From Arcuatula senhousia (taxonomy: Eukaryota; Mollusca; Bivalvia; Mytilida; Mytilidae): a DNA stretch of 64,000 nt. This document shows, in pieces, positions 32,418-42,122 of the stretch. The stretch lies in contig OZ020305.1 of assembly GCA_963971305.1 (NCBI GenBank), positions 48,961,080-49,025,079 on the forward strand. Direction: 5' to 3'. The translations under genes were made by a program, and so were the position numbers. Numbering within the stretch: the first letter of the stretch is position 1; every line of letters begins with the position of its first letter. Under the pieces are notes generated by a model. The model searched no databases. It was given only the letters and a program-made list of their open reading frames with translations, and had not been told where the DNA came from.

Positions 32418-32612
32418 CCGTCCCTACTCATCACTCCTTTTTCCAGTGGCAGTCAAAACTCCTCTACCCGATTGGCCTTGTGTCCCCATTCCCTCCACTT
32501 CATCATCATTTCATGTTCATTGTATCACCACTTTCATGTTCATCTCCCGGATATAGCCGAAATCGTGCTGCTTGGGAGTAAAGCAATAACTAACTAACTA
32601 ACTAACTAACTA
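32418..32612 (+). repeat. Family B retroposon, 3' fragment (right arm)
   Basis: It mirrors 16862-17056, ending in CTAA/TAAC repeats. From 32613 to 32820 the sequence matches 23830-24010 reversed (a shared flank of PLE copies). Confidence 0.8.
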
Positions 32613-32874
32613 GGAAATTTCAGTCTTGTGTTGAATTTGCATTGTATTGAAAACGTCCCATCAGATTTGTAATCTGAAAACAAAACACACTTTTAATAAT
32701 ACAATTTTTAAATATACTTGGGGATGACAAAATGAATGTCTTGTGGTTAGTTCTCTGTTAGTTCACGTTTAGTGTATATTCAATCTGCTTGCTTCTTTGT
32801 CTAGTTATTTAAACAAGAGGCTCCCAGGAGCCTGAATCGCTCATCTGACATATGTGCCTGAAGTAAAGGTTATT

Positions 32875-33144
32875 CATCCTCGGAAACCCAGGGCTTCTTC
32901 TCTCGCTTACTCATTCATCGCCCCTGGGACACAACGCACAAAATACTTCGATTTCGATAGTTTTGTATCGAGCTTTCTGATTGGTCGCTTTAGATTTATC
33001 TAATGCGATTTAAACATGATTCTATATACTTATAATATTAAGTTCAAGATCAGATCCTGAACTCAAAACGAAGAATTTCATACCAAATGTCCCAGGGGTG
33101 ATGAATGAGTAAGCGAGAGAAGAAAACCTGGGTTTCCGAGGATG
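32875..33144. mobile_element. 270-bp MITE family F, copy 4
   Basis: Inverted ends CATCCTCGGAAACCCAGG / GGGTTTCCGAGGATG. The flanks share AGGTTATT (32867-32874 and 33145-33152), an 8-9 bp duplication. Its interior is the reverse complement of copy 1, so the element inserts in either orientation. From 33145 to 33440 I see no gene. Confidence 0.88.
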
Positions 33145-33453
33145 AGGTTATTAAGCAAAATCTATTTGACGTTGAAAGGGTCATAAGATTAATAAGGGGG
33201 TCATCGGACAATATGGTGGATCTTAAGGTGCTGATCACTTTTGTTCTCAATCAAAATCTAAAAATCTGTCACCCTTTTTGAGTTATTAGCAAAAAAATGC
33301 AGTTTAGCCTAATGTTCTATTTTTAGCCACAGTGGCCATGTTTTACAACCAATAAAAATTCCCCACATCAGTTCTATACACCTAATGCTAATAAACAACA
33401 ATACCAAGTTTTTAATTTTCTCATTATTTTCTCATTATTCACATAAAGCGGAG

Positions 33454-33942
33454 TCCCGTGCGGGGCCCGGGTGGCGAATAGGCCCGCAGCAGAGCCTAGC
33501 TTGTCGTAAGAGGCGACTAAGGGTCTTGGGATTCTGATGTCGGGTCAGTGCTCAGCCCACAGAGCGACCAAGTGTGTACCCTAGGTGGCTGAATAGGGTG
33601 GCCCTCGTCCGCGGGGGTTGTCAGGTCTATATAACGGAAACCCTGACCGCCGACCATAGTGGGCCAACGTGTGTGGAGAGTGCCACGCTTCATGCTCGTA
33701 AAAGACCCCTTTGTGGACCGCCAAGTAGTGCACCACATAGGCTGAATTTTCCGCCCCTACCCACCTCTCCCCTTTTCCTGTGGTTCTTCAAAATTTACCG
33801 GTCCTTTGTTTCCCATCCCACCCCCATATTTCATTCATCATCACCGTTTCATGTTCATTTTATCACCCTTTTCATGTTCATCGCCTGTAAATAACCTATA
33901 TAGCGTTGCACGGGCGTAAAACACCAACTCACTCACTCACTC
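33454..33942 (+). mobile_element. Family A retroposon, full length, in repeat H
   Basis: Complete copy with a 13-bp duplication ACATAAAGCGGAG (33441-33453 and 33943-33955). The flanking AAAAACCTAGATTAAC belongs to repeat H, which also hosts the A copy at 19.4 kb, but at another site. Confidence 0.92.
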
Positions 33943-33955
33943 ACATAAAGCGGAG

Positions 33956-34205
33956 AAAAACCTAGATTAACGGAAAAATACATACGAGATAATCTTAGTT
34001 TCAGCAGTATCATTTTAGAAAAAAACTCGGGTTTTCTCAGCTAAATGATAGTTTTGTCAGTTATTCCTAGATTAAGCTAAGTAAATATAGAGTTAAGTAA
34101 CTTAATCTGTGAGTTATATATTTAGTGAGTGAGTTGGTGTTACTTAATCTACGGGTTTTTCCTTGATCTAGGTTTTCCTCATTATTGTGGTTGTGGCGTA
34201 CCAAA
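33956..34205. repeat. Repeat H, second copy, with an 18-bp family A tail relic
   Basis: It shares CCTAGATTAA, TATTCCTAGATTAAG and ACTTAATCTGTGAG with 22022-22640 and ends at a GTTGTGGCGTACC inverted repeat. At 34124-34142 AGTGAGTGAGTTGGTGTT is a relic of a family A tail. Confidence 0.5.
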
Positions 34206-34487
34206 GCTGTTCGCAATCAAATTTAAGTAAAGATCTTTTAACAGGAGAAAAAAAACCGCACACACACACACACACACACAAAGTTCAACTTTGGCGTACG
34301 CCAACGTTCATTCATCAAACAATATAAAACTTGGCATTTTGAAAGTTAAAATTTTAGTGCATACTATATTTGATTCAGCATCGAGATACTAGTATAGGAC
34401 CTCATTTCTCCTTCTTTTAGGTGAGCATTAATTGAAGCAGTGAAAAATGTACAAATCACAATGGAAGTATTAATGGATCTTATTGAA
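34206..34487 (+). repeat. Flank shared with 19.1-19.33 kb plus Crypton-like scrap
   Basis: Reverse complement of 19089-19328, including a longer CA microsatellite (34258-34280). The last ~50 bp (AATGTACAAATCACAATGGA...) is the start of the Crypton-like exon and then breaks off. Confidence 0.6.
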
Positions 34488-34680
34488 ATTGAAGCTATTT
34501 CTTGAACAAGTTGTAATGAAAGAAATATAACTCTATTTGGTTTGGAATATTGTTCCGTATAACATATGAAACGTTTTTTTTTACTTTTTTCACCACACGC
34601 AAAGGCGTTTGGGTCCAGGTTTTTCTTTTTTATTATAAATAACGTGTATATAAAAATTGTCATCTCGTCGATATACTTTT
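34488..34680. repeat. ~190-bp repeat also present at 41509
   Basis: AGCTATTTCTTGAACAAGTT through GGTCCAGGTTTTTCTTTTTT is nearly identical to 41509-41670 in the same orientation. The two copies sit on either side of the full-length LINE. From 34681 to 35049 I see no feature. Confidence 0.65.
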
Positions 34681-35063
34681 TCCATAAGGCAAGAATATTT
34701 GACAGTTCTAAAATAGAATAAAATTTACTCGCGGAAACTCTCCGTATTTTTTTCATAGAATAAATGTTTTACGTCAAATATTGTAGATTTGTTAAAATCC
34801 TTACAGTTTATTCTCTCAATTGGGCACACATTTAATCGTGTAACAATGCGCAATGACTTTAAATCTAATCCCCTTCTGAAGCGAGACATAAAAACCACCA
34901 TGGACGGAAGTAGTTTAAAATTTAAAAGGGAGACAATATTACTCTACATTTTCCAAGTTTATCATTTAATATGAAATGACCACTTATTTTTTTTTATCCT
35001 TGATCGTCTTTTTGAAAATTTTTGAAACAGATATCGGGTTCTATTTTTATAATATAATTAATT

Positions 35064-35355
35064 GATTGATTGATTGATTGGTATCTGCTTTATGTCCCGT
35101 CGGCGATATTGCAGCCATCATCGGGACAAAAACATGTTATAACTTAATAAATCTTTAAAGTAAAACTAAGTCAAAAGACCGAGACTAAAACAAATTGTTA
35201 TTGCTAATAAATAAATAAAAGTAAACACTTAAAATAATTTAAGTAAAAGCTAAAACTAATATTATCAAACGACAATTGTAAATAGAACATACAAAATTAT
35301 CAGGTGAAACAAATTAAATGTTTATAAATAGTAAAATACTTAAAAAACAACAAAA
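35064..35355 (-). promoter_or_regulatory. LINE 3' UTR with terminal hairpin and tetranucleotide tail
   Basis: In the sense direction GTCCCG...CGGGAC (around 35092-35125) can form a stem with a ~23-nt loop, followed by ATAAAGCA and then CAAT repeats. Equivalent hairpins end families A and B. This is the likely recognition site of the reverse transcriptase, by analogy with other LINEs. Confidence 0.6.
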
Positions 35356-38300
35356 CTATAATTTTGCATACAATCCAACTTCCTTAAGGAAGTGGATGAT
35401 GGCATCGTTTGGAGTGCCGCTGAACAAATCGTGCATAGAAGCACAGGTGAAATACTTCACACGTATTGGAGCTACATCAACACAGTCAAGGAGAACATGC
35501 TTCACCGAATACGGAGAGTCACAAGGGATGCACACAGGTGCCTCCTTCTCTTGTGTCATCAAGTGGCCATGAGTGACTCTAGAATGTCCAATACGACATC
35601 TAGTGATGACCACTTGGTCTCGACGGCATCGGAATGAAGCATGATTCTCCCCAAGCTGTGGTTTTAACTCATGAAGTTTGTTGTGCTCAGCGGCAGCCCA
35701 AACCTCATCCCATAAACTTTGAACATATATACGGATTGCATTTCTGCAGTCCGAATAGGGAATTAAACATTTAGAAATTGGTTTGCGAAGGGCTTCCTTC
35801 GCAACCCTGTCCACGGCTGAATTCCCATGAATACCAGTATGACTGGGTACCCATAGGAAAATCAACTCTGCACCACCTCTCATCAATTGGTGAATCATGT
35901 AAACAATTTTACTAATTAATGGATGTTTTAGTTTGCAGTTCTCAATTGCCAAAAGACAAGCGAGAGAATCAGAACAGATAAAGAATTGTGCGTGCTCTGA
36001 AGCATCAATTAAACGAAGGGCTAAAATGATGGCTCTTGCTTCAGCTGTAAAAATGGAAGCAGAAGATGGGAGGCGTTGGGTGGAAGTGCTATTACCCAAG
36101 ATAGCAGCAGACGCAACGCTATCACCATCTTTAGAACCATCTGTATAAACAGTCAGAAAATCAGGGTATTTAGATTTAATTTCACAATAGTCCTGTTGAA
36201 TGAGCAAATGATTTGTTTCAGTCTTTTTATGTTTTCGAAGATCAAAATTAAATTCAGGTTTTAGAAGTTCCCAGGGTGGAACTTTTAAAGATGTAACAGG
36301 TTTTATCGTTTCCAAATCAATATTAAGATTAGCTAAATGTGGTGCAATACGAATGCCAAATGGAGGAGTTTTGTTTTCGTGTTTTTCATAAACAGTTTTT
36401 AGAGGTGGGTTAAAAACACAGTCGTAGGCAGGGTTACCTGGGAAAGCTTTCAGCTTCGTAGCATATTGGAGACCGAGTTTTATTCTACGATGTTTCAGGG
36501 ATGGTTCATTTGCCTCCGCATACAGGCTCTCAATAGGAGATGTCCTGTATGCACCGAGGCAAAGTCGCAATCCCTGATGATGAACAGCATCTAAAATTTG
36601 CAAATAAGACTTTTTAGCTGATCCATATACAATAGAACCATAATCCAATTTCGATCTTACAAGGGACCTGTATAAATTTAAAAGAACAGATTTATCAGCT
36701 CCCCAGTCAGTACTGGAGACAACTTTTAAAATATCAAGAGCCTTGAGGCATCTTGATTTTAGCATTTTGATATGGGGTAGAAAGGACAGTTTTTTATCAA
36801 AAAGAACGCCAAGGAATTTCGCTTCTTCAACCATTTTAATTTTTTTGTTATATAAATAAAGATCTGGGTCAGGATGGAATTTTCTCTTTTTACAAAAATG
36901 CATAGCCACGGTTTTACTCTCTGAAAACTTAAAACCGTTTACAGAGGCCCATTTTTCAATTCGATTAAGGCACAGTTGCAATTGCCTTTCAATAGTGTTC
37001 ATGTTTTTGGCACTGTAGCATATTAAAAAATCATCAACATATAAGGAACCTTCAATATTATCTTTCAACACTTTGGCAATACTATTTATTTTGATACTAA
37101 AGAGAGTGACAGAAAGGATGCTTCCCTGAGGAACGCCCATTTCCTGATTAAACTCTTCAGACATTGTTCTATTAAAATGTCTATCAGACAGGAAGTCAGC
37201 CAAAAAATTCGGCAACCTTCCTTTCAACCCCATATCAGAAATATCTTTTAAAATGCCATACTTCCATGTGGTGTCATAAGCTTTTTCGAGATCGAAAAAG
37301 ATAGACACCACATGTTCGTTCTTCGCGAAAGCGTTCCGAAGAAATGACTCGAAACGGACCAAATGATCTTGTGTGCTCCTGCCTTGGCGAAAACCACACT
37401 GGATATTCGAAATGAGTCCATTGGACTCCAGGAACCAAACAAGCCGATCATTGATCATACGTTCAAGAGTCTTGCAGACGCAGCTTGTCAATGCTATCGG
37501 ACGATAATTTGAAGCATCTGTATGATCCTTCCCTGGTTTAGGGATAGGAACAACAGTGGCAAGGTTCCATATTTCGGGCAATTTACCATTTATCCAAACA
37601 TCGTTCATTAAATTTAAAAGAGTATTCATCGATATATCAGGAAGATGTTTTAGAAGCTGATAGTGGATATTGTCAGGGCCACAGGCCGTATCGTGTGCTT
37701 TACTTAAAGAAGTTTTGAGTTCATCCAAAGAAAAAGGAGAGTTGTAGCTTTCGGAGTTGTCAGAATTAAAGTTTAATTTGGTTTTCTCAGCTGTTTGTTT
37801 AAATTTTTGAAAATCAGGCTTGTAATTTGATGAAGATGAATGTTTTGCAAAGGTCTCAGCTAATTTGTTGGCAATATCTTTTTCAGATGTTAAAGTGGAA
37901 TTGCCAACATTAAGATGCTTAACAGATGATTTTGAGTTTTTACCTTTCATTTTCTGAATGAAGTTCCAAATTTTATTCATGGGAGTTCGAGAGGTTAAAC
38001 CAGATACGAATTGTTTCCAGGATGTTCTTCTTGTTTGTTTGCATGTTCGTCTTGCCTTTGCCCGAAATATTCTAAAATTACTTAAATTTTCTTTAGTTTG
38101 ATGGTTTTTAAAATGATTTTGAGCTTTGTTTCTATCGCCGATAGCCTTGCCACACTCGTCGGTAAACCAGGGTTTATTAAGTTTTTTTGGAAATGCCGAG
38201 GTCTTAGGGATTGTTTCATCAGCTATAGAGATAAGGGTTTCATTGAATACAGAAATTGGTTCTTTAAATTCAGTAAAAAGTTCTGGTCTTAATTTTTCTG

Positions 38301-39021
38301 AACAGAGAATTGAAAATTTTTGCCAATCGGCTTTTTCTAATTTATAACGAGGAATTCTTTGCTCAGGTTCACCAAAAAGATCTTTTAAAATGATAGGAAA
38401 GTGATCACTTCCGCAGAGATCATCATGGACTTGCCATGAGAAGTCTGTTAAAAGAGAAGGATCACAAATGGAAAGATCAATCGATGAATATGTTCCATTA
38501 CCAGAGTGTAAAAAAGTAGAGGAGCCGTCATTGAAGATACAAAGAGATTCTTTTGACAAAAAGTCTTCAATCTTTTTACCCTTATCATTAATGTTAACGC
38601 TACCCCACAATGGATTGTGAGCATTAAAGTCTCCCAATACCATATATGGAGCAGGAAGCTGGTCCGTTAATTGCTTAAGTTGTACTAATGTTAAATTATT
38701 ATTGGGTGGTACGTAAACTGAGCATAATGTGACTGTTTGATGTAATGAAATCCGAACGGCAACTGCCTGCAGATCTGTAGTTAAAGGAATCGAACTATGA
38801 AGAACTCTGTCCTTAACTAAAATGGAGGATCCGCCTGCAGCTCGCTCAGTATTAGAAAACGTACTGTACATAGAAAAACCTTTCAAGGAAATGGTGTCAG
38901 TTTCCTTGAGGTGTGTTTCCTGAAGACAAAAAACAGTTGGATCTAAAGATTGTACTAAAAGTTGTAATTCAAGAAAATTGGCCTTAAGACCTCGACAGTT
39001 CCATTGAATGATGGTACTCAT
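35356..39021 (-). CDS. LINE ORF2: APE endonuclease, reverse transcriptase, RNase H
   Basis: 1221 aa, no breaks. APE endonuclease at 1-210: WNCRG (N8), QETH (E36), GDFN (D131, N133), SDH (D206, H207). RT at about 480-740: NYRPIALTS, FFDLEKAYD (D577), MGVPQGS, YVDD (661-664). RNase H at about 955-1080: YTDGS (D961), E994, SDS (D1018), WVPSHTG (H1061) and D1071. A C-terminal C-x2-C-x7-H-x4-C knuckle is at 1164-1180. All catalytic residues I can check are present. It nicks target DNA, copies the RNA in place and removes RNA. Expression is probably by termination-reinitiation at the ATGA overlap with ORF1. Confidence 0.95.
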   Translation of the reverse strand: MSTIIQWNCRGLKANFLELQLLVQSLDPTVFCLQETHLKETDTISLKGFSMYSTFSNTERAAGGSSILVKDRVLHSSIPLTTDLQAVAVRISLHQTVTLCSVYVPPNNNLTLVQLKQLTDQLPAPYMVLGDFNAHNPLWGSVNINDKGKKIEDFLSKESLCIFNDGSSTFLHSGNGTYSSIDLSICDPSLLTDFSWQVHDDLCGSDHFPIILKDLFGEPEQRIPRYKLEKADWQKFSILCSEKLRPELFTEFKEPISVFNETLISIADETIPKTSAFPKKLNKPWFTDECGKAIGDRNKAQNHFKNHQTKENLSNFRIFRAKARRTCKQTRRTSWKQFVSGLTSRTPMNKIWNFIQKMKGKNSKSSVKHLNVGNSTLTSEKDIANKLAETFAKHSSSSNYKPDFQKFKQTAEKTKLNFNSDNSESYNSPFSLDELKTSLSKAHDTACGPDNIHYQLLKHLPDISMNTLLNLMNDVWINGKLPEIWNLATVVPIPKPGKDHTDASNYRPIALTSCVCKTLERMINDRLVWFLESNGLISNIQCGFRQGRSTQDHLVRFESFLRNAFAKNEHVVSIFFDLEKAYDTTWKYGILKDISDMGLKGRLPNFLADFLSDRHFNRTMSEEFNQEMGVPQGSILSVTLFSIKINSIAKVLKDNIEGSLYVDDFLICYSAKNMNTIERQLQLCLNRIEKWASVNGFKFSESKTVAMHFCKKRKFHPDPDLYLYNKKIKMVEEAKFLGVLFDKKLSFLPHIKMLKSRCLKALDILKVVSSTDWGADKSVLLNLYRSLVRSKLDYGSIVYGSAKKSYLQILDAVHHQGLRLCLGAYRTSPIESLYAEANEPSLKHRRIKLGLQYATKLKAFPGNPAYDCVFNPPLKTVYEKHENKTPPFGIRIAPHLANLNIDLETIKPVTSLKVPPWELLKPEFNFDLRKHKKTETNHLLIQQDYCEIKSKYPDFLTVYTDGSKDGDSVASAAILGNSTSTQRLPSSASIFTAEARAIILALRLIDASEHAQFFICSDSLACLLAIENCKLKHPLISKIVYMIHQLMRGGAELIFLWVPSHTGIHGNSAVDRVAKEALRKPISKCLIPYSDCRNAIRIYVQSLWDEVWAAAEHNKLHELKPQLGENHASFRCRRDQVVITRCRIGHSRVTHGHLMTQEKEAPVCIPCDSPYSVKHVLLDCVDVAPIRVKYFTCASMHDLFSGTPNDAIIHFLKEVGLYAKL

Positions 39022-40547
39022 TTTGGAGTCTGCGAAGGATCGGAAAGTCTACCGAGAGATCGCCTACGTCTGTGTGGAGACTGGCTCTGTGAACGCTCGA
39101 TCGGTGTTTCCGAAAGATCCATATCCGACTCCATGTCGTCACCAAGAAAGCCAAAACGATTATGCATAAAAATTGCATTTCGTTCGGCTTTCTTGGATCG
39201 AGATTTTAATGGCGACGTCTGCTGTGACGAATTCTGTCGTCTATCCGACTGTAAGGATCGCTGCTGTCTGTTTGAAGTTTGAGAAGCAGACGATGACCTT
39301 GAGGAAGACTGTTTTTTCTTTGACGAAGAAGTTGAAGAAGAGGGCTGAGGATTGGAAACTCTGGTAGGAGCTCCAAATCCGGCCCAAGATGACTTACGTG
39401 GTGTATAAAACAGTGTCTCATCGACCACTGAATCGTTGTTTGGACCTGCTGAGGACTTTCGTGGAGGGGGATGAGAATCATCCAACTCTCTCCATGGTTT
39501 CTTACAGTATTTGACAAAGCCTTTTTGGGTTTCCTTATCAAAACAATCGGCACCAAACATCCATCCATTGGTATTGCACGTACGGGGCTTAATTTCACCC
39601 TCCGGCCAGGTGTACATAGTTTGGTAACCAAATGTCCTAGAGGGTTTGGCAGCCTCCGCGTAAGATCTGGATGGTGTGGTATCATTGGAGACAGAGACTT
39701 GACGACGAGCTTCCTGATATGAGATGTTTTTTTCAGCTTTAATTCTTTGAATTTGTTTTTCATGTAAAAGAACGGGGCATTGTTTGGACGAAGAAAGGTG
39801 GTCAGCGCTACAGTTAACACATTTTGGATCGTTGGCACAATTGAAATCCGAATGGCCTTCCTGTGCACACTTTACACACCTTTCCTTTCCGTTGCATGTA
39901 GCCTTTCCGTGGCCAAAACGTTGACATTTGAAACATCGAAGAGGATTTGGAACAAAGATGTCTACAGACACTCTAAAATAGCCTAAATTTAAATGACTTG
40001 GTGGAACAGCTGAATTGAAAGTAATTAGGTAAGTATTCAATTTAATAATTTTGTTGTCGTCTCTTTTAGTGAATCTTTTGACTTGGATGACACCTTGTGA
40101 TTCGAGTTCAGAGCAGATCTCTTGCTCTGATAAATCAGCAAGGTTTCGATCTCTATCTCGAATGATACCCTGTGAACGATTCAGTGATCGATGAGCTTCA
40201 GCAGATACTGGTATTTCCATAATAGATGAAATTGACATTATATTTTTTGCTTGTTGTTGTTTTGCGCACTCGACTAGAAGGTTACCGGAGCGGAGCTTGG
40301 TGATTTTTGGAATATCAACTCCAGTAACGCTCTTGATTGTTTTCGCAATGACAAAGGGTGAAACCTTTGTCAAAGGACGAGTGGCATCTTTGCTCGTAAG
40401 TACAATAAACTTCGGCCAACTATCGTTTGTTGTATTTTGACGCTTAGATGAAGCTGGTGCGTCCTGATCGTCATCATCGCTACAAGAAATGTTTCTTTTT
40501 AATTTATCATTTGAACTGGTTGTTGTTGGTTTTTTTGGGGAACCCAT
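39018..40547 (-). CDS. LINE ORF1, gag-like RNA-binding protein
   Basis: 509 aa if translation starts at MGSPKKPTTT. An acidic/serine-rich N-terminus is followed by an RRM-like region (about 43-195), then three CCHC knuckles: C205-C208-H213-C218, C224-C227-H232-C237 and C243-C246-H250-C257 (last spacing x2-x3-x6). The C-terminal ~100 residues are Ser/Gln/Arg-rich and basic. It should coat the LINE RNA in a ribonucleoprotein. The frame is open for 144 more codons upstream to 40979, but that part overlaps the 5' UTR and lacks protein character, so the internal Met was preferred. Its stop overlaps the ORF2 start as ATGA. Confidence 0.88.
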   Translation of the reverse strand: MGSPKKPTTTSSNDKLKRNISCSDDDDQDAPASSKRQNTTNDSWPKFIVLTSKDATRPLTKVSPFVIAKTIKSVTGVDIPKITKLRSGNLLVECAKQQQAKNIMSISSIMEIPVSAEAHRSLNRSQGIIRDRDRNLADLSEQEICSELESQGVIQVKRFTKRDDNKIIKLNTYLITFNSAVPPSHLNLGYFRVSVDIFVPNPLRCFKCQRFGHGKATCNGKERCVKCAQEGHSDFNCANDPKCVNCSADHLSSSKQCPVLLHEKQIQRIKAEKNISYQEARRQVSVSNDTTPSRSYAEAAKPSRTFGYQTMYTWPEGEIKPRTCNTNGWMFGADCFDKETQKGFVKYCKKPWRELDDSHPPPRKSSAGPNNDSVVDETLFYTPRKSSWAGFGAPTRVSNPQPSSSTSSSKKKQSSSRSSSASQTSNRQQRSLQSDRRQNSSQQTSPLKSRSKKAERNAIFMHNRFGFLGDDMESDMDLSETPIERSQSQSPHRRRRSLGRLSDPSQTPK

Positions 40548-41074
40548 GATGAAAGAAAATGATTCACTGCCTTGCTCCCCGCCCGCCACGGAGCGCCAAC
40601 AAGGGCGATGCTGTTGCTCAACGGGGCTCCAGTTGAAAGCATCAGGGCTACAAGGACAGTATACTCGCACAGAGTATTCTTTTAAGGAGACAAGCATCGT
40701 GCCAGGGGTTACCTGGCGATACAACCCTCCAGAATTACATCCACACGATTGACCCATTAGCCACCGCTTTCTGTAGAACATAAATGACATTAGGTTAATA
40801 ACTTCAGATATAACAAAATGCAAGTTATAAATATAATGAGATGGTGCTCTACAGGGCTTGGCGTGACCAGCCGATTGATCAGACCGAGCCGAATCTGACC
40901 GCCTGTCTAGGAGAAGTAAGGGCCAAAGCCCACATACGTGGACCAGGATCCCGTCCTCCCCCGACACAGGTCGCAACACACGGCAAACATGTTGACCCGT
41001 TTAGTCGCTTCTTACGACAAGCTTTACGGGCGGCTGCGGGACTATTCTTTTCACACCCGGTTCCCGCACGGGGG
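40548..41074 (-). promoter_or_regulatory. LINE 5' UTR, presumed internal promoter
   Basis: The first ~75 nt (CCCGTGCGGGAACCGGGTG to GCTTGTCGTAAGAAGCGACT) is shared with families A and B. I-type LINEs transcribe from a promoter inside the 5' UTR, so this region is expected to drive transcription. The promoter role is inferred, and no TATA box is visible. The ORF1 frame stays open upstream of the chosen start, but this part looks non-coding. Confidence 0.5.
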
Positions 41075-41164
41075 TAATATAATTAATTTTGATAACTTCA
41101 CGTCCGTTAAAATATTTCAAATAAAATTGAGACTAATTACCGCCATATTGAAATATTTCGTTGA

Positions 41165-41505
41165 AGTGAGTGAGTTGGTGTTTTACGCCCGTGCAACGCT
41201 ATATAGGTTATTTACAGGCGATGAACATGAAAAGGATGATAAAATGAACATGAAATGATGATGATAAATGAAATATGGGGATGTAGTGGGAAACAAAGGA
41301 CCGGTAAATTTTAAGAACCACAGGAAAAGGGGAGAGGTGGGTAGGGGCGGAAAATTTAGCCTATGTGGTGCACTACTTGGCGGTCCATAAAGTGGTCTTT
41401 TACGTACATGAAGCGTGGCACTCTCCACACACGTTGGCCCACTATGGTCGGCGGTCAGGGTTTCCGTATTATAGACCCGACAACCCCCGCGGACGAGGGC
41501 TACCA
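41165..41505 (-). repeat. Family A retroposon lacking its head
   Basis: A reversed ACTC tail is followed by ~330 bp of body to GCGGACGAGGGCTACC, where the ~190-bp repeat of 34.49 kb begins. The head is missing. Confidence 0.85.
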
Positions 41506-41508
41506 TAG

Positions 41509-41680
41509 CTATTTCTTGAACAAGTTGTAATGAAAGATATATAACTCTATTTGGTTTGGAATATTGTTCCGTATAACATATGAAACTTTTTTTAACTCTT
41601 TTCACAACACGCACAGGCGTTTAGGTCCAGGTTTTTCTTTTTTATCATAAATAATGTGTATATAAAAATTGTCAATGATT
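41509..41680. repeat. ~190-bp repeat, second copy
   Basis: Near-identical direct copy of 34491-34670. From 41681 to 42122 no gene or repeat is recognised. Confidence 0.6.
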
Positions 41681-42122
41681 TTGTTCGAACTCGCCAAGAT
41701 TTTACCGTACTGTAGTGTCAATTGGAAGTCATCGTATTTGGTGGCATATTGTTTCCCTTGAAAATCTCTAGCTACTTCCGTTCGTGGTTGGAAAAAAAGA
41801 CCCGATGTGAGATTAATACCTATTGATATGCTTAACTTTTGCTCCCGAAAGAAGGATAAAGCTGATAGGAGTGATCGAATTCTCTAGTTGTTTATGGTAT
41901 AACCCATGCAAGATATTTCTATAAGAAAAATAGAAAAATCCCCTCAAGTAAAATGTGCCCTATTTTTTAACTGTCAAACAGTCTTGCTTTGTGGAAATAA
42001 TTTTTAGACGAGATGAAAACTTTTATATCCATGTTATTTATAAAAAAAAAAGAAAATCCTGGACCGTAACGCCTTTACCCACACATGCAACCAGTTTTAC
42101 AACCCTAGTCTCAGCATTTACG

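Larger units (their letters stand above)
30140..32612. repeat. Inverted duplication, right arm
   Basis: Reverse complement of 16862-19089. It differs by a family A insertion, a 13-bp local duplication (CTTACAAACAGCG near 30676) and the absence of the family F MITE. The arms are 11 kb apart. Confidence 0.85.
35064..41074 (-). mobile_element. Full-length I-type LINE
   Basis: A 6011-bp non-LTR retrotransposon on the minus strand. The target duplication TAATATAATTAATT (14 bp) lies at 35050-35063 and 41075-41088. It has a ~527-nt 5' UTR, ORF1 (gag-like) and ORF2 (endonuclease, RT, RNase H), a ~290-nt 3' UTR, and a tail of ATCA/CAAT tetranucleotides instead of poly(A). The encoded RNase H and tetranucleotide tail place it near the I superfamily (I or Nimb-like). 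Both ORFs are uninterrupted and the target duplication is perfect, so the insertion is young and could be active. Confidence 0.93.

Noticed and set aside
33574..33894. Open frame of ~106 codons in family A, recurring at 7.2, 8.3, 41.5, 53.3 and 61.6 kb
   Set aside because: It starts at GTG, not ATG, lies inside a short retroposon, and recurs only because the repeat recurs; the opposite strand is equally open. It is not reported as a protein gene.
39173..39367. Plus-strand frames across the LINE
   Set aside because: Antisense shadows of ORF1 and ORF2.
40548..40979. N-terminal extension of LINE ORF1
   Set aside because: The frame is open, but it covers the 5' UTR and has no domain; the internal Met at 40547 fits better.
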